A program made the position numbers and the translations under genes. Positions 17,822 through 25,547 of a DNA stretch of 62,196 nt are shown piece by piece. The DNA lies in assembly GCA_024698145.1 (NCBI GenBank), contig JAILRO010000003.1, positions 1-62,196 on the forward strand, given 5' to 3'. The notes under the pieces were generated by a model that saw only the letters and a list, made by a program, of their open reading frames with translations, was not told the origin of the DNA and did no database searches. Source of the DNA: Lachnospiraceae bacterium (GTDB lineage Bacteria; Bacillota; Clostridia; Lachnospirales; Lachnospiraceae). Each line of letters starts with the position of its first letter. Position 1 is the stretch's first letter.

Positions 17822-18922
17822 TTAACGCAACCAAAGTTGCTTGTATAAAGCAGCTATATCTTTCTCGGTAACATCCTTTATTGTGTTTGCCGGACTGCCG
17901 CTTGCCATTGCATCCTTTGACATCTTATCTATATTGTTAAAAAATGCTTCTTTATCAATTCCATATTCCTCAAGGGTTGGAATCTCTATTTTTCTTATCA
18001 GTTCATTTAAGGATATGAAGAATGCATCTGCACATTCCTTATCAGTTCCTTGTGCTCCTAATAGTCTTCCTATTTGAGCAAATCTCTCTATGCATCCATC
18101 CTTTGCAAAACTTAAACATGTATCGATTAACATTGCATTAGATATGCCATGCGGAACATGAAATAGTGCTCCTATCGGCCTGCTCATTCCATGTACAAGT
18201 GTAACACTTGCATTATTGATACATATACCCGCTTCATATGCTGCATATGCCATCTGAAATCTTGCCTCTAAATCATTACCGGTCTCATATGCCTTGGGAA
18301 GATATTCAAATATTCTCTTAATCGCAGATAAAGCAAACACGTCAGTATAAGGCGTTGCCTTCTTTGATGTATATGCTTCCACCGCATGTGTAAGTGCATC
18401 CATTCCCGTTGCCGCCGTAACAGATTTTGGTGCAGTCACACTAAGCACCGGATCAATAATTGCAAGCTTTGGTATAACCTTCTCATCGGTTATAAGCCTT
18501 TTTGTATCGGTTGCACTCTCTGTCACACAATAAAACTTTGTGGCCTCCGAACCCGATCCTGCTGTTGTCGGGATTAAAACAATCGGTATATACCCTGACT
18601 TTGATGATACTGCTTTGGCACTGTCTTGAGGACTTCCGCCTCCTATACCGATTACCATATCACAGTTATTATCATCAAATACCTGCTTGGCTTTTTCAAT
18701 CATTTTGTCGTCGGGCTCTCCGATTATGTCAGTAAATACTGTGTAAGTTATTCCTTCTTTATCAAGCACTTCTTTAAGTCTGTCTACTATGCCGCTTTTT
18801 TCTACAATTTTACCGGAGATGATTAATGCATTCTTTCCAAGTTCACTAACATCTTTGCCTGCCTTGTCAATTGCATTTTCTCCAATTATTGACTTACTTG
18901 GCATCAAAACCTGAAATGCCAT
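17822..18922 (-). CDS. Iron-containing alcohol dehydrogenase (aldehyde reductase)
   Basis: 366 residues from ATG 18922 (GGAGGTGTTAAT before it). Group III metal-dependent ADH: dinucleotide loop GIGGGSPQDSAKAVS, TTAGSGSEATKF, and the metal-binding Asp/His set in GMDALTHAVEAY, VHGMSRPIGALFHVPHG. The family reduces lactaldehyde, 3-hydroxypropanal, succinate semialdehyde or sulfoacetaldehyde, usually with NADH. Set in one island with a class III aminotransferase, it may reduce that enzyme's omega-aldehyde, as in taurine-to-isethionate or GABA-to-4-hydroxybutyrate schemes. First gene after pucR, behind its own promoter and leader hairpin. Confidence 0.9.
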   Translation of the reverse strand: MAFQVLMPSKSIIGENAIDKAGKDVSELGKNALIISGKIVEKSGIVDRLKEVLDKEGITYTVFTDIIGEPDDKMIEKAKQVFDDNNCDMVIGIGGGSPQDSAKAVSSKSGYIPIVLIPTTAGSGSEATKFYCVTESATDTKRLITDEKVIPKLAIIDPVLSVTAPKSVTAATGMDALTHAVEAYTSKKATPYTDVFALSAIKRIFEYLPKAYETGNDLEARFQMAYAAYEAGICINNASVTLVHGMSRPIGALFHVPHGISNAMLIDTCLSFAKDGCIERFAQIGRLLGAQGTDKECADAFFISLNELIRKIEIPTLEEYGIDKEAFFNNIDKMSKDAMASGSPANTIKDVTEKDIAALYKQLWLR

Positions 18923-18939
18923 ATTAACACCTCCTATCC

Positions 18940-18983
18940 AAAAAGAAAAAGGCAAAGAAATCATTTTAACTGACTTCTTTGCC
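18940..18983 (-). terminator. Leader terminator hairpin before the alcohol dehydrogenase
   Basis: Stem GGCAAAGAA/TTCTTTGCC (18951-18959 with 18975-18983), extended by three more pairs across a mismatch and followed on the minus strand by TTTTTCTTTTT. It sits between the predicted promoter at 19048-19076 and the ribosome site of the dehydrogenase, so it would end pucR transcripts and also attenuate the downstream operon. Confidence 0.7.
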
Positions 18984-18998
18984 CTTGCTTTTTTCTGT

Positions 18999-19071
18999 TG
19001 TGCACATATTATCATCAGACACTTCTTTGTGCAATAGCACATTAAACATTATATCTTGTGCAGGTGCACAA
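18999..19071 (-). promoter_or_regulatory. Three TGTGC/GCACA dyads upstream of the dehydrogenase-LIV operon
   Basis: Perfect palindromes TGTGCACA (18999-19006), TGTGC-N4-GCACA (19028-19041) and TTGTGCA-N2-TGCACAA (19056-19071). The last fills the spacer upstream of a perfect minus-strand -10 TATAAT (19048-19053), where the -35 hexamer (19071-19076, TATGAT) is poor. This is the layout of an activator-dependent or tightly repressed promoter. The neighbouring PucR protein is the obvious candidate to bind. Confidence 0.6.
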
Positions 19072-20232
19072 TCATAATATGGTGCTGATGCAATGTGCCG
19101 TAAAAAGAATTGCCTTGTTTTCCCAGGAGGAAATATCCATATCAAGGATCTCCTCAATTCGATTAAGATAATTATTAACAGTATTTCTATGAATAAACAA
19201 TTCTTCGCTTACTCTTCTTGTACTTCCATCGCATTCTATATATTTATCGATAAAGGTACAATACTCCGTCCCATTATCTTTGTCATAGTCAAGAAGCTTT
19301 CCCATTATGCTTTGGTACATTTCCAGTAACAGCTCATTGTTTTTAACATTTACAAGTAACTTGTATATGCCTAACTCCTGATACGTTAGCACATGTTCAT
19401 TTTTCTTAATTGCTATTCTACATGCCGCATAAGCACGCATAAAATTATTATCCTGTGTTTCAAAACCCTTTATGTTATCACTTATGCCTATATAAATGTA
19501 TGGAACACGCTTGTTTGCGGATATGGTCTTAAACAACATATCCGTATATTTTTCAATCTCCTCTGCACTGTAATTGATAAGAGCAACTATTCTCTTGTCC
19601 TGATATCCAAAGGAAATGTATTTATCATTTATTCTTTTTGCGGATTGCTCTGCAATCGTTTTTATTTTTCTGCTTTCTTCCACAAACTCGGAACTTGTCT
19701 TCTCCCATTCCAAAGAGATACAGACAAAAGACATACTACTGTCTTTTAAGTAGCCAAATCTCTCCATTTGGTGAATAAGTTCATGTTTGTCTCCCGTATG
19801 GAAAATAAGATTTTTTAATGTTGTCGCAATACTGTCCTGCCTTGAAATATGATCAACAATCCTCTTGCAATAATCTGATGTTAGATCTACAAGCGGGACC
19901 TCCCAAGGCACCGAAAACAGTGGAAGATTTTTTTCATTGCAAAAGTAGACTACATTACTCGGTACGTTAACAATAAACTTACCTGTGTTTAGAATAACCG
20001 CACTTGCATTATGGGCATGAACTTCCTTAACGTATGCCATCAATTCATCATCACTTCTGCATATTGCTCCCTCTGTGATAACTATCTCATTACCGTGAAG
20101 AAAACCGGCCCCCTCTACCGTTTCAACAATATGTATCCAGCTTACAAGGTTGGTAAGCCCGCCTTCTCCGGCATGCAGTTTAATTTTATATTTCGCTGAT
20201 TCTTTATACAAATCATTAACGGTAAGTGCCAT
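19072..20232 (-). CDS. PucR-family transcriptional regulator
   Basis: 386 residues. The N-terminal PucR sensor domain (about 5-125: LTVNDLYKESAKYKIKLHAG ... SAVILNTGKFI) is followed by a GGDEF-like middle region and a C-terminal PucR HTH (about 325-380: EELFIHRNTVNNYLNRIEEIL). The family controls nitrogen-scavenging operons such as purine or GABA breakdown, commonly as effector-dependent activators. It is 27 nt after the D-amino-acid transaminase gene and directly before the alcohol dehydrogenase promoter, so it sits at the hinge between the two halves of the island. Confidence 0.93.
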   Translation of the reverse strand: MALTVNDLYKESAKYKIKLHAGEGGLTNLVSWIHIVETVEGAGFLHGNEIVITEGAICRSDDELMAYVKEVHAHNASAVILNTGKFIVNVPSNVVYFCNEKNLPLFSVPWEVPLVDLTSDYCKRIVDHISRQDSIATTLKNLIFHTGDKHELIHQMERFGYLKDSSMSFVCISLEWEKTSSEFVEESRKIKTIAEQSAKRINDKYISFGYQDKRIVALINYSAEEIEKYTDMLFKTISANKRVPYIYIGISDNIKGFETQDNNFMRAYAACRIAIKKNEHVLTYQELGIYKLLVNVKNNELLLEMYQSIMGKLLDYDKDNGTEYCTFIDKYIECDGSTRRVSEELFIHRNTVNNYLNRIEEILDMDISSWENKAILFTAHCISTIL

Positions 20233-20259
20233 AAATGTCCCCTTTCTGCTATACGCTTT

Positions 20260-21099
20260 TTACTCGGTTGCGTCAATTATCTCCTGATACAAAGCGTCAC
20301 GAAGTGCAAATAATGTGTCCGGATCTTTTCCTCCAAACGGTTCTCCATCAAGCTCATTTACATACATGCAGACATTAGATGAGGATGTGATAATAATCTC
20401 ATCAGCCGACTTAAGATCCTCAAGATAATATGGTGTTTCGCTAACGCCGATTCCAAGTTTCTTGCACATTCTTACAAGATGAGCTCTTGCAATTCCCGGA
20501 AGTATCATGTCATCTGTTGGAGCCGTGTGTACTATACCGTCCTTTATAATATGACAGTTACAATGTGCACACTCCGTAATTCTTCCGTCATGTCTATACA
20601 AAATCGTCTCATCCGCCCCCATGTTATAAGCTTTTTCCGCATACAAAACGGATGGCAGAAGATTTAATGTTTTGCAGTTACAGTAATAAAATCTCTTATC
20701 CTCGGCCGTTACACATTTGATTGGCTTCTGACAATCATTAATTGTTTCCGGCTTAATCATTACCCACAGGTTACCGGGTCCCTTTTTGTATGTATGATTT
20801 CTTATTCCCGTTCCTCTTGAACAAGCCCAATAAACAAAGTTTTCTCCGGTATCCATCTTATGAACAAGTTCATTTAAAATATCCTTAAGTTCTTCCTTTG
20901 TACAAGGTATTTCAATATCCATAAGCGCCGCTGAATTAAAAAATCTGTCGATATGCTCATCGATTGCAAATAAATTGTAGTGTCTTGACGGACCTGCATC
21001 ATACACTCCGTCACCAAAGAAACACACTCTGTCGTTAAACGGCACCATCATGTTATCAAGTTCATCAAATTTTCCGTTATAATATCCTAATGTTTTCAT
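20260..21099 (-). CDS. dat: D-amino-acid transaminase (class IV PLP)
   Basis: 279 residues from ATG 21099 (GGAGGAATTGATT upstream). The frame is open to 21159 but that part overlaps the previous gene. It matches bacillary D-amino-acid aminotransferase along its length. FGDGVYD holds the Tyr, and SRGTGIRNHTY the Arg and His, that form the D-specific carboxylate trap (Tyr31, Arg98, His100 in the Bacillus enzyme); KTLNLLPSV carries the PLP lysine; ILPGIARAHL is the cofactor phosphate region. Reaction: D-amino acid + 2-oxoglutarate to 2-oxo acid + D-glutamate. It follows two D-glutamate-cyclase-type genes and pxpABC, a strong contextual fit. Branched-chain or ADC-lyase roles are less likely. Confidence 0.88.
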   Translation of the reverse strand: MKTLGYYNGKFDELDNMMVPFNDRVCFFGDGVYDAGPSRHYNLFAIDEHIDRFFNSAALMDIEIPCTKEELKDILNELVHKMDTGENFVYWACSRGTGIRNHTYKKGPGNLWVMIKPETINDCQKPIKCVTAEDKRFYYCNCKTLNLLPSVLYAEKAYNMGADETILYRHDGRITECAHCNCHIIKDGIVHTAPTDDMILPGIARAHLVRMCKKLGIGVSETPYYLEDLKSADEIIITSSSNVCMYVNELDGEPFGGKDPDTLFALRDALYQEIIDATE

Positions 21100-21124
21100 A
21101 ATCAATTCCTCCACTTCATTTATT

Positions 21125-21985
21125 TTATGCACAATTATCTTTAATTGGATTGCGTCCAAACTTTCTTAATGCACGCAATATTTCATGTTCTGTTTTCATG
21201 CTCTTACCGTCAACACTTATGCTGTGCCAGCCTGACACCCCGTCAACGCTTCCAAGTTTGACCGTTTTTTTGATGTAATCCTGTACCCAGTCAAAGCCCG
21301 GAACGAGTTCCTGCTTACACAATTTTGACAGAGCAGCAACTATACCGTATGCTCCCCAGTTTGAAACCGTTGCAATAACAAATATATCTGCGGGAATCAC
21401 GCAAGGCTCAAGCGACAACTTTCTCGATACAGGTCCTGCAATTTTGCCCATTCCTATCTCATTGCCTCCGTCGCCAACACCAATCGTCGGAATAATTCCT
21501 TGATACTTTAAAAACATTTCATCTATCGGAGCTGTAAATGCTCCAATGTCTTCACCACGCATATTGGTATATTTGCCGTGTTTGTTTTTTCCGCAACGTT
21601 CTATTGATATCAAACCCTTCGGCTCATACACCTTAATCAAATCGTCTATGTGTCGATCACCATTATCAAGTTCTACATATATCGTCTCTATATCTTCAGG
21701 CTCAAAAAAACCTCTGCAGAACTCATCAGTAATAATGATTGGGTCATATCCAATCTTTGAAAGTGCATGAGCAAGAGCAACCGTCCCGACAGGTCCGTCT
21801 GTTTCCGCATATCCCTTGACGTAAAATCCTGTAGTTAAGAATACATTTCCCCTTTCCCACGAAAGGATTTCCTTTGCAGCCTTCGTACAATAATCTGTTG
21901 AAAGATACAACCTTATATCAGGCATTCCCCTCTCGGAATATCGAAGAATAATATCTTCTATTGTTTCTGTCCTTTCCGCCTCCAT
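21125..21985 (-). CDS. D-glutamate cyclase-like protein, C-terminal half type (DUF4392)
   Basis: 286 residues, one base after pxpA, with its GGGAGGTG site inside the pxpA end. Motifs include FLTTGFYVKGYAETDGPVG, IGVGDGGNEIGMGKI and SNWGAYGIVAALS, typical of the DUF4392 / GLUCM-like C-terminal domain. In vertebrate mitochondrial D-glutamate cyclase this domain is fused behind a DUF1445 domain and the enzyme turns D-glutamate into 5-oxo-D-proline. Here the two domains are separate genes flanking pxpA. Family call good; activity inferred. Confidence 0.82.
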   Translation of the reverse strand: MEAERTETIEDIILRYSERGMPDIRLYLSTDYCTKAAKEILSWERGNVFLTTGFYVKGYAETDGPVGTVALAHALSKIGYDPIIITDEFCRGFFEPEDIETIYVELDNGDRHIDDLIKVYEPKGLISIERCGKNKHGKYTNMRGEDIGAFTAPIDEMFLKYQGIIPTIGVGDGGNEIGMGKIAGPVSRKLSLEPCVIPADIFVIATVSNWGAYGIVAALSKLCKQELVPGFDWVQDYIKKTVKLGSVDGVSGWHSISVDGKSMKTEHEILRALRKFGRNPIKDNCA

Positions 21986-21986
21986 T

Positions 21987-22763
21987 TCAACACACCTCCC
22001 TTAACAAGTTTTGCATTGATACAATTTCTATTCCTTCTGCAGTAAGTGCAGCATTTATTTTTCTTGCAAACTCAACAGCCTTCTCACCGTCTCCATGAAG
22101 ACAAACCGAATCCGCTTTGACCTCTATTGTTTTTCCAGTTATCGACTTGACAGTGCCGTTTTTTACCATCTCTATAACTCTTTGTATCGCTGTTTCTTCA
22201 TCTGTAATAACGGCTCCTTTCTGACTACGATCTACAAGCGTTCCGTCATCATTGTAGGCTCGGTCAGCGAACACTTCATTGGCTCCGCCAAGCCCTGTCT
22301 CTTTTGCGGCCTCAACCAACAAACTTCCCGAAAGTCCTAGAAGTATAAGGCTTGGATCCACCTCATATATTCCCTCTGCAATGGCAAGTGCCAATGCTTT
22401 GTCCTTTGCTGCCATATTGTACATAGCCCCATGAGGCTTTACATGTGATAATTTCATATCATAGGCCTTACAAAATGCATTTAACGCGCCTATCTGATAT
22501 TGAACCATCGCTTTTAGTTCTTTTGGTGTTACCGCCATCTTTCTTCTTCCAAAGCCGTTAAGATCGGGAAAGCCCGGATGAGCTCCAACGCATATACCAT
22601 GCTCTTTTGCAAGGCTTACAGTCTTGTCCATAACCACAGGATCCGCAGCATGGAATCCGCAAGCGACGTTTGCCGATGATATGTACGGAACAACCTCCTC
22701 ATCAAGTCCACATTTATAATTACCATAACTCTCGCCTATATCGGCATTAAGATCTATCTTCAT
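21987..22763 (-). CDS. pxpA: 5-oxoprolinase subunit A (LamB/YcsF family)
   Basis: 258 residues, full length. It starts MKIDLNADIGESYGNYKCGL and has VACGFHAADP, VGAHPGFPDLNGFGRR, HVKPHGAMYN and VCLHGDGEKAV, the His/Asp motifs of the LamB/YcsF fold. With PxpB and PxpC it hydrolyses 5-oxoproline (pyroglutamate) to glutamate using ATP. The pxpB-pxpC-DUF1445-pxpA order resembles the ycsFGI-kip locus of Bacillus. Stop TGA is followed almost at once by the DUF4392 gene. Confidence 0.95.
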   Translation of the reverse strand: MKIDLNADIGESYGNYKCGLDEEVVPYISSANVACGFHAADPVVMDKTVSLAKEHGICVGAHPGFPDLNGFGRRKMAVTPKELKAMVQYQIGALNAFCKAYDMKLSHVKPHGAMYNMAAKDKALALAIAEGIYEVDPSLILLGLSGSLLVEAAKETGLGGANEVFADRAYNDDGTLVDRSQKGAVITDEETAIQRVIEMVKNGTVKSITGKTIEVKADSVCLHGDGEKAVEFARKINAALTAEGIEIVSMQNLLREVC

Positions 22764-22787
22764 ATAATCATCTTCTTCCTTAATTTT

Positions 22788-23624
22788 CTAATATTTCAAA
22801 TTGACATTTTTTACATCAGATATAAACATATGGCCCGGCGAATGCGTTATACAAAAATCGGGTTTTGATGCCATAACAACCGACTGCGGGGTCACCCCAC
22901 ACGGCCAAAACACAGGAACCTCTCCCTCATTGATAATTACAGGATCCCCAAAGTCAGGATGAGCAAGATCTTCAATTCCTATCGCTTCAGGAAAACCGAT
23001 ATGAACCGGAGCACCATGAACCTTTGGCATTGCACCCGTAACAAGTACGGCTTTGGGTATAAGCTCATGCGGTATCGGCCGCATGCTTACAACCATGTTT
23101 CCATGAAATATTCCTGCACTCTTGCACTTAATATTCGTCTTGTACATTGGGACGTTGCAATTCATCTCTATTTGTCTTACGGGTATTTCTGCATTTAACA
23201 TCTCGCTTTCAAATGAAAAACTGCATCCGATAAGAAAACTTACAAGGTCTGTTCTCCAATAGTCCGATACATCCGTAAACTCTCCTACCAATTCACCTTT
23301 TTCATATATTCTATACTTTGGAATATCCTTCGTTATATCTGCACCCGGGGCTATGTCAGTTAAATATTTGCTTCCGGCATCCGTAACCTCAAGAAGCGGA
23401 CACGACTTAGGATTTTTAGTTGCAAATAAAAGAAAATCGAATGCATCCTTCTTCGGAAGAACTACAAGATTTGCCTGAGCATAACCTGAACACATTCCGC
23501 TTGTCTGACCCGTAATACTTCCCATTCTTATAAGCTGTCTCACTTCACGTGGAAGAAAATCGGCATAATCAGATGCTTTATTTTTTTCTGCGTATAGTTC
23601 CGGAATCTCCTTTATGTTTTCCAT
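22788..23624 (-). CDS. DUF1445 protein (YcsI / D-glutamate cyclase N-terminal type)
   Basis: 278 residues from ATG 23624 (GGAG 9 nt upstream; an in-frame GTG at 23630 is closer). Motifs include GMCSGYAQANLVVLPK, SFLIGCSFSFE, FWPCGVTPQSVV and DFCITHSPGHMFI, the signature of the YcsI family formerly called putative hydro-lyase. In vertebrates this domain is the N-terminal half of D-glutamate cyclase. It sits between pxpC and pxpA, with the partner domain one gene further on. Proposed role: interconversion of D-glutamate and 5-oxo-D-proline, or a related lyase step. Confidence 0.88.
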   Translation of the reverse strand: MENIKEIPELYAEKNKASDYADFLPREVRQLIRMGSITGQTSGMCSGYAQANLVVLPKKDAFDFLLFATKNPKSCPLLEVTDAGSKYLTDIAPGADITKDIPKYRIYEKGELVGEFTDVSDYWRTDLVSFLIGCSFSFESEMLNAEIPVRQIEMNCNVPMYKTNIKCKSAGIFHGNMVVSMRPIPHELIPKAVLVTGAMPKVHGAPVHIGFPEAIGIEDLAHPDFGDPVIINEGEVPVFWPCGVTPQSVVMASKPDFCITHSPGHMFISDVKNVNLKY

Positions 23625-23645
23625 TGTCACTCACTCCTTTAGTCT

Positions 23646-24566
23646 TTACTTCTTTCCAAACAAACGATGTATTAATCCTTTTTGCATATCCTGTAACGAT
23701 ACACATTTAAAACTTACTTCATTACCCGGTCTTGCCTGTGCAAGGTACTGCAAATCCTCACTTACCACCGTTGCAATCTTTGCATATCCACCTGTTGTCT
23801 GGTGGTCGGCCATTAAAATAATTGGTTGCCCCGATGATGTCACCTGGATTGAACCAAATGTTATTCCGTCAGATACAATATCCATGCCATTCTTGCTTTC
23901 TATTGTTTCACCGGATAGCCTTATTCCCATTCTGTCGCTTTCGGGTGAAACCTTATAAGTTGTATTAAAAAATGTATTTAGTCCTTCATCGGTAAAATAG
24001 TCGTCCTGAGGTCCTTTAATAACCCTTACACAAATACTGTCCGAATATGTCGGGGCTTCAACTTTATTTTTTAACAGTGCATCCTTTTTTGAATAGTCAA
24101 ACCCTCCGATTGTAAGAGCATCGCCTGTCTCTATTTTTCTGCCCATATATCCGCCCATTTGGCACTTTAGGTTTGTCGATCGGCTATCCATAACAACTGG
24201 TACTTCAATTCCTCCGGCAACTGCAAGATATGCTCTTAAGCCGTTAATCGCAAAACCAAATGTTAGTTTCTGCCCTTCGTATATTTCATAAGGTTTGCCT
24301 CGCTTAATTGACACGCCATCAATTTCCGCATTCATTTCTGCTCCCATATATGCAATAATTGCATCTGAATTAAAAACCACATCCGCACCTATAAATGTAA
24401 ACTCAAGTGCCGCCTCACCATTCTCATTTCCGACGAGCTTATTGGCTAATCTGTATGAGTATCTGTCCATTGCACCGGACTCTCCAACACCGTATTCCAT
24501 ATAACCAAATCTTCCTTCGTCCTGAACGGTTGTAAGTGAACCGGCTTTTTCAATATACATTTTCAT
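23646..24566 (-). CDS. pxpC: 5-oxoprolinase subunit C (KipA type)
   Basis: 306 residues. N-terminal KAGSLTTVQDEGRFGYMEYG and GAMDRYSYRLANKLVGN, later LAVAGGIEVPVVMDSRST and PIILMADHQTTGGYAKIA, all diagnostic of the biotin-carboxylase-C-like PxpC/KipA family. Works as a complex with PxpB and PxpA in ATP-dependent 5-oxoproline hydrolysis. 16 nt after pxpB. SD GAGGTGACTCTAT. Confidence 0.95.
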   Translation of the reverse strand: MKMYIEKAGSLTTVQDEGRFGYMEYGVGESGAMDRYSYRLANKLVGNENGEAALEFTFIGADVVFNSDAIIAYMGAEMNAEIDGVSIKRGKPYEIYEGQKLTFGFAINGLRAYLAVAGGIEVPVVMDSRSTNLKCQMGGYMGRKIETGDALTIGGFDYSKKDALLKNKVEAPTYSDSICVRVIKGPQDDYFTDEGLNTFFNTTYKVSPESDRMGIRLSGETIESKNGMDIVSDGITFGSIQVTSSGQPIILMADHQTTGGYAKIATVVSEDLQYLAQARPGNEVSFKCVSLQDMQKGLIHRLFGKK

Positions 24567-24582
24567 ATAGAGTCACCTCTTT

Positions 24583-25302
24583 CTACTCGTATACATATTC
24601 CGGATTATATTTGTTGTCTTTCACATCTTTTTGTATAGATTCATAATCCGAAATGCTAATCTGGATAAATCTTATATATTCGCCTGCATTACACAGCACC
24701 GGCTTTTCTCTTTGAGGATTGTAAAACTCAATCGGTGTGTTTCCGATAAGCCACCATCCTCCCGGGGAAGCAACAGGATAAACGCCTGTCTGATTACCTC
24801 CTATGCCAACCGAACCTGCAGGAATAGAGGTTCTTGGCGTATCAAGTCGCGGCATATGTATCCTTTTGTCAAGGCCTCCAAGATATGTAAAACCGGGCTG
24901 GAAACCAAGCATGTAGATTTTGTAATCAGACTGTGAATGAAGTTTAATAATCTCTTCCGTACTCATACCAAGTCTTGATGACATTTCCTTAAGGTCAGGG
25001 CCATAATCAGATCCATAACAACATGGAACACACAATATCTTTTTCTTTTCAGCCACCCCTTCTTCTTTGTCGTTTTTAAAATGTTTAATTTTCCCTATCA
25101 GTTTTTTGTAGCTAATCACATTACTGTTATAGAAAATCATAAGGCTTCGAAAAGTCGGTAGCAGTTCTCTTATACCGGATATATTTTGACTGCGGATAAA
25201 ATCGGCCAATCGTTGAACTTTTCTATTGATTTCATCATCAATCTCCATTCCAAACTCAACTATAAGCGCCTCATCACCTGCAGGTAAAAATCTCATTTCC
25301 AT
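24583..25302 (-). CDS. pxpB: 5-oxoprolinase subunit B (KipI type)
   Basis: 239 residues from ATG 25302, chosen because GGGAG lies 9 nt upstream and the protein then begins MEMRFLPAGDEALIVEFG as in PxpB. An in-frame ATG at 25332 lacks an SD. C-terminal half has LGFQPGFTYLGGLDKRIHMP and SVGIGGNQTGVYPVASPGGW, the cyclophilin-like KipI motif. In Bacillus KipI also inhibits a sporulation kinase; the operon here points to the enzymatic role. First gene of the pxp/D-glutamate operon. Confidence 0.94.
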   Translation of the reverse strand: MEMRFLPAGDEALIVEFGMEIDDEINRKVQRLADFIRSQNISGIRELLPTFRSLMIFYNSNVISYKKLIGKIKHFKNDKEEGVAEKKKILCVPCCYGSDYGPDLKEMSSRLGMSTEEIIKLHSQSDYKIYMLGFQPGFTYLGGLDKRIHMPRLDTPRTSIPAGSVGIGGNQTGVYPVASPGGWWLIGNTPIEFYNPQREKPVLCNAGEYIRFIQISISDYESIQKDVKDNKYNPEYVYE

Positions 25303-25364
25303 AACAATCATCTCCCACTTGATTATCTTCATAGCGTAAAATCATATAACCAAAAGCCAAAGAA

Positions 25365-25407
25365 AAAGGCGTTTATTGGCACAATCATTGTGCCAATAAA
25401 CGCCTTT
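25365..25407 (-). promoter_or_regulatory. 43-nt perfect palindrome in the pxpB leader
   Basis: Two perfect 20-nt arms (25365-25384 and 25388-25407) with a 3-nt loop. At its centre is GGCACAA-N3-TTGTGCC, similar to the dyads before the alcohol dehydrogenase. On the minus strand TTTTTCTTT follows, so the RNA would make an intrinsic terminator or attenuator about 60 nt before the pxpB start. It lies just downstream of the -10 TATAAT at 25424-25429. Confidence 0.7.
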
Positions 25408-25423
25408 GCCCGTTCGTTATTAA

Positions 25424-25429
25424 ATTATA
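25424..25429 (-). promoter_or_regulatory. -10 box of the pxp operon
   Basis: Perfect TATAAT on the minus strand. Seventeen nt further upstream the hexamer is TTATTT, a poor -35, as at the other island promoter. An activator is therefore likely. The previous gene's terminator (25443-25487) is just upstream. Confidence 0.45.
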
Positions 25430-25442
25430 TAATTCACGTTTT

Positions 25443-25487
25443 TAAAAAATAAGGGACTGTATAAATACAGCCCCTTTGCTATGTGCA
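25443..25487 (-). terminator. Terminator after the second iron alcohol dehydrogenase
   Basis: Hairpin of the form AAGGGGCTGTA / TACAGTCCCTT (one mismatch) followed on the minus strand by ATTTTTT. It lies 60 nt after the stop of the gene at 25548-26726 and insulates the pxp operon. Confidence 0.75.
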
Positions 25488-25547
25488 TATTATATTGTCT
25501 GATTTTCAAAATGTCAACTTTATTTTTTTAGTTTTAAAACCATGACG

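Noticed and set aside
20555-20575. Another TGTGCACA palindrome
   Set aside because: Inside the dat coding region and far from a promoter; counted as chance.
21100-21159. Longer start for the D-amino-acid transaminase
   Set aside because: It overlaps the DUF4392 gene, while GGAGG and the family N-terminus mark ATG 21099.
9463-25430. Genomic island acquired by recent transfer
   Set aside because: No integrase, direct repeats or clear composition shift was seen; it looks resident.
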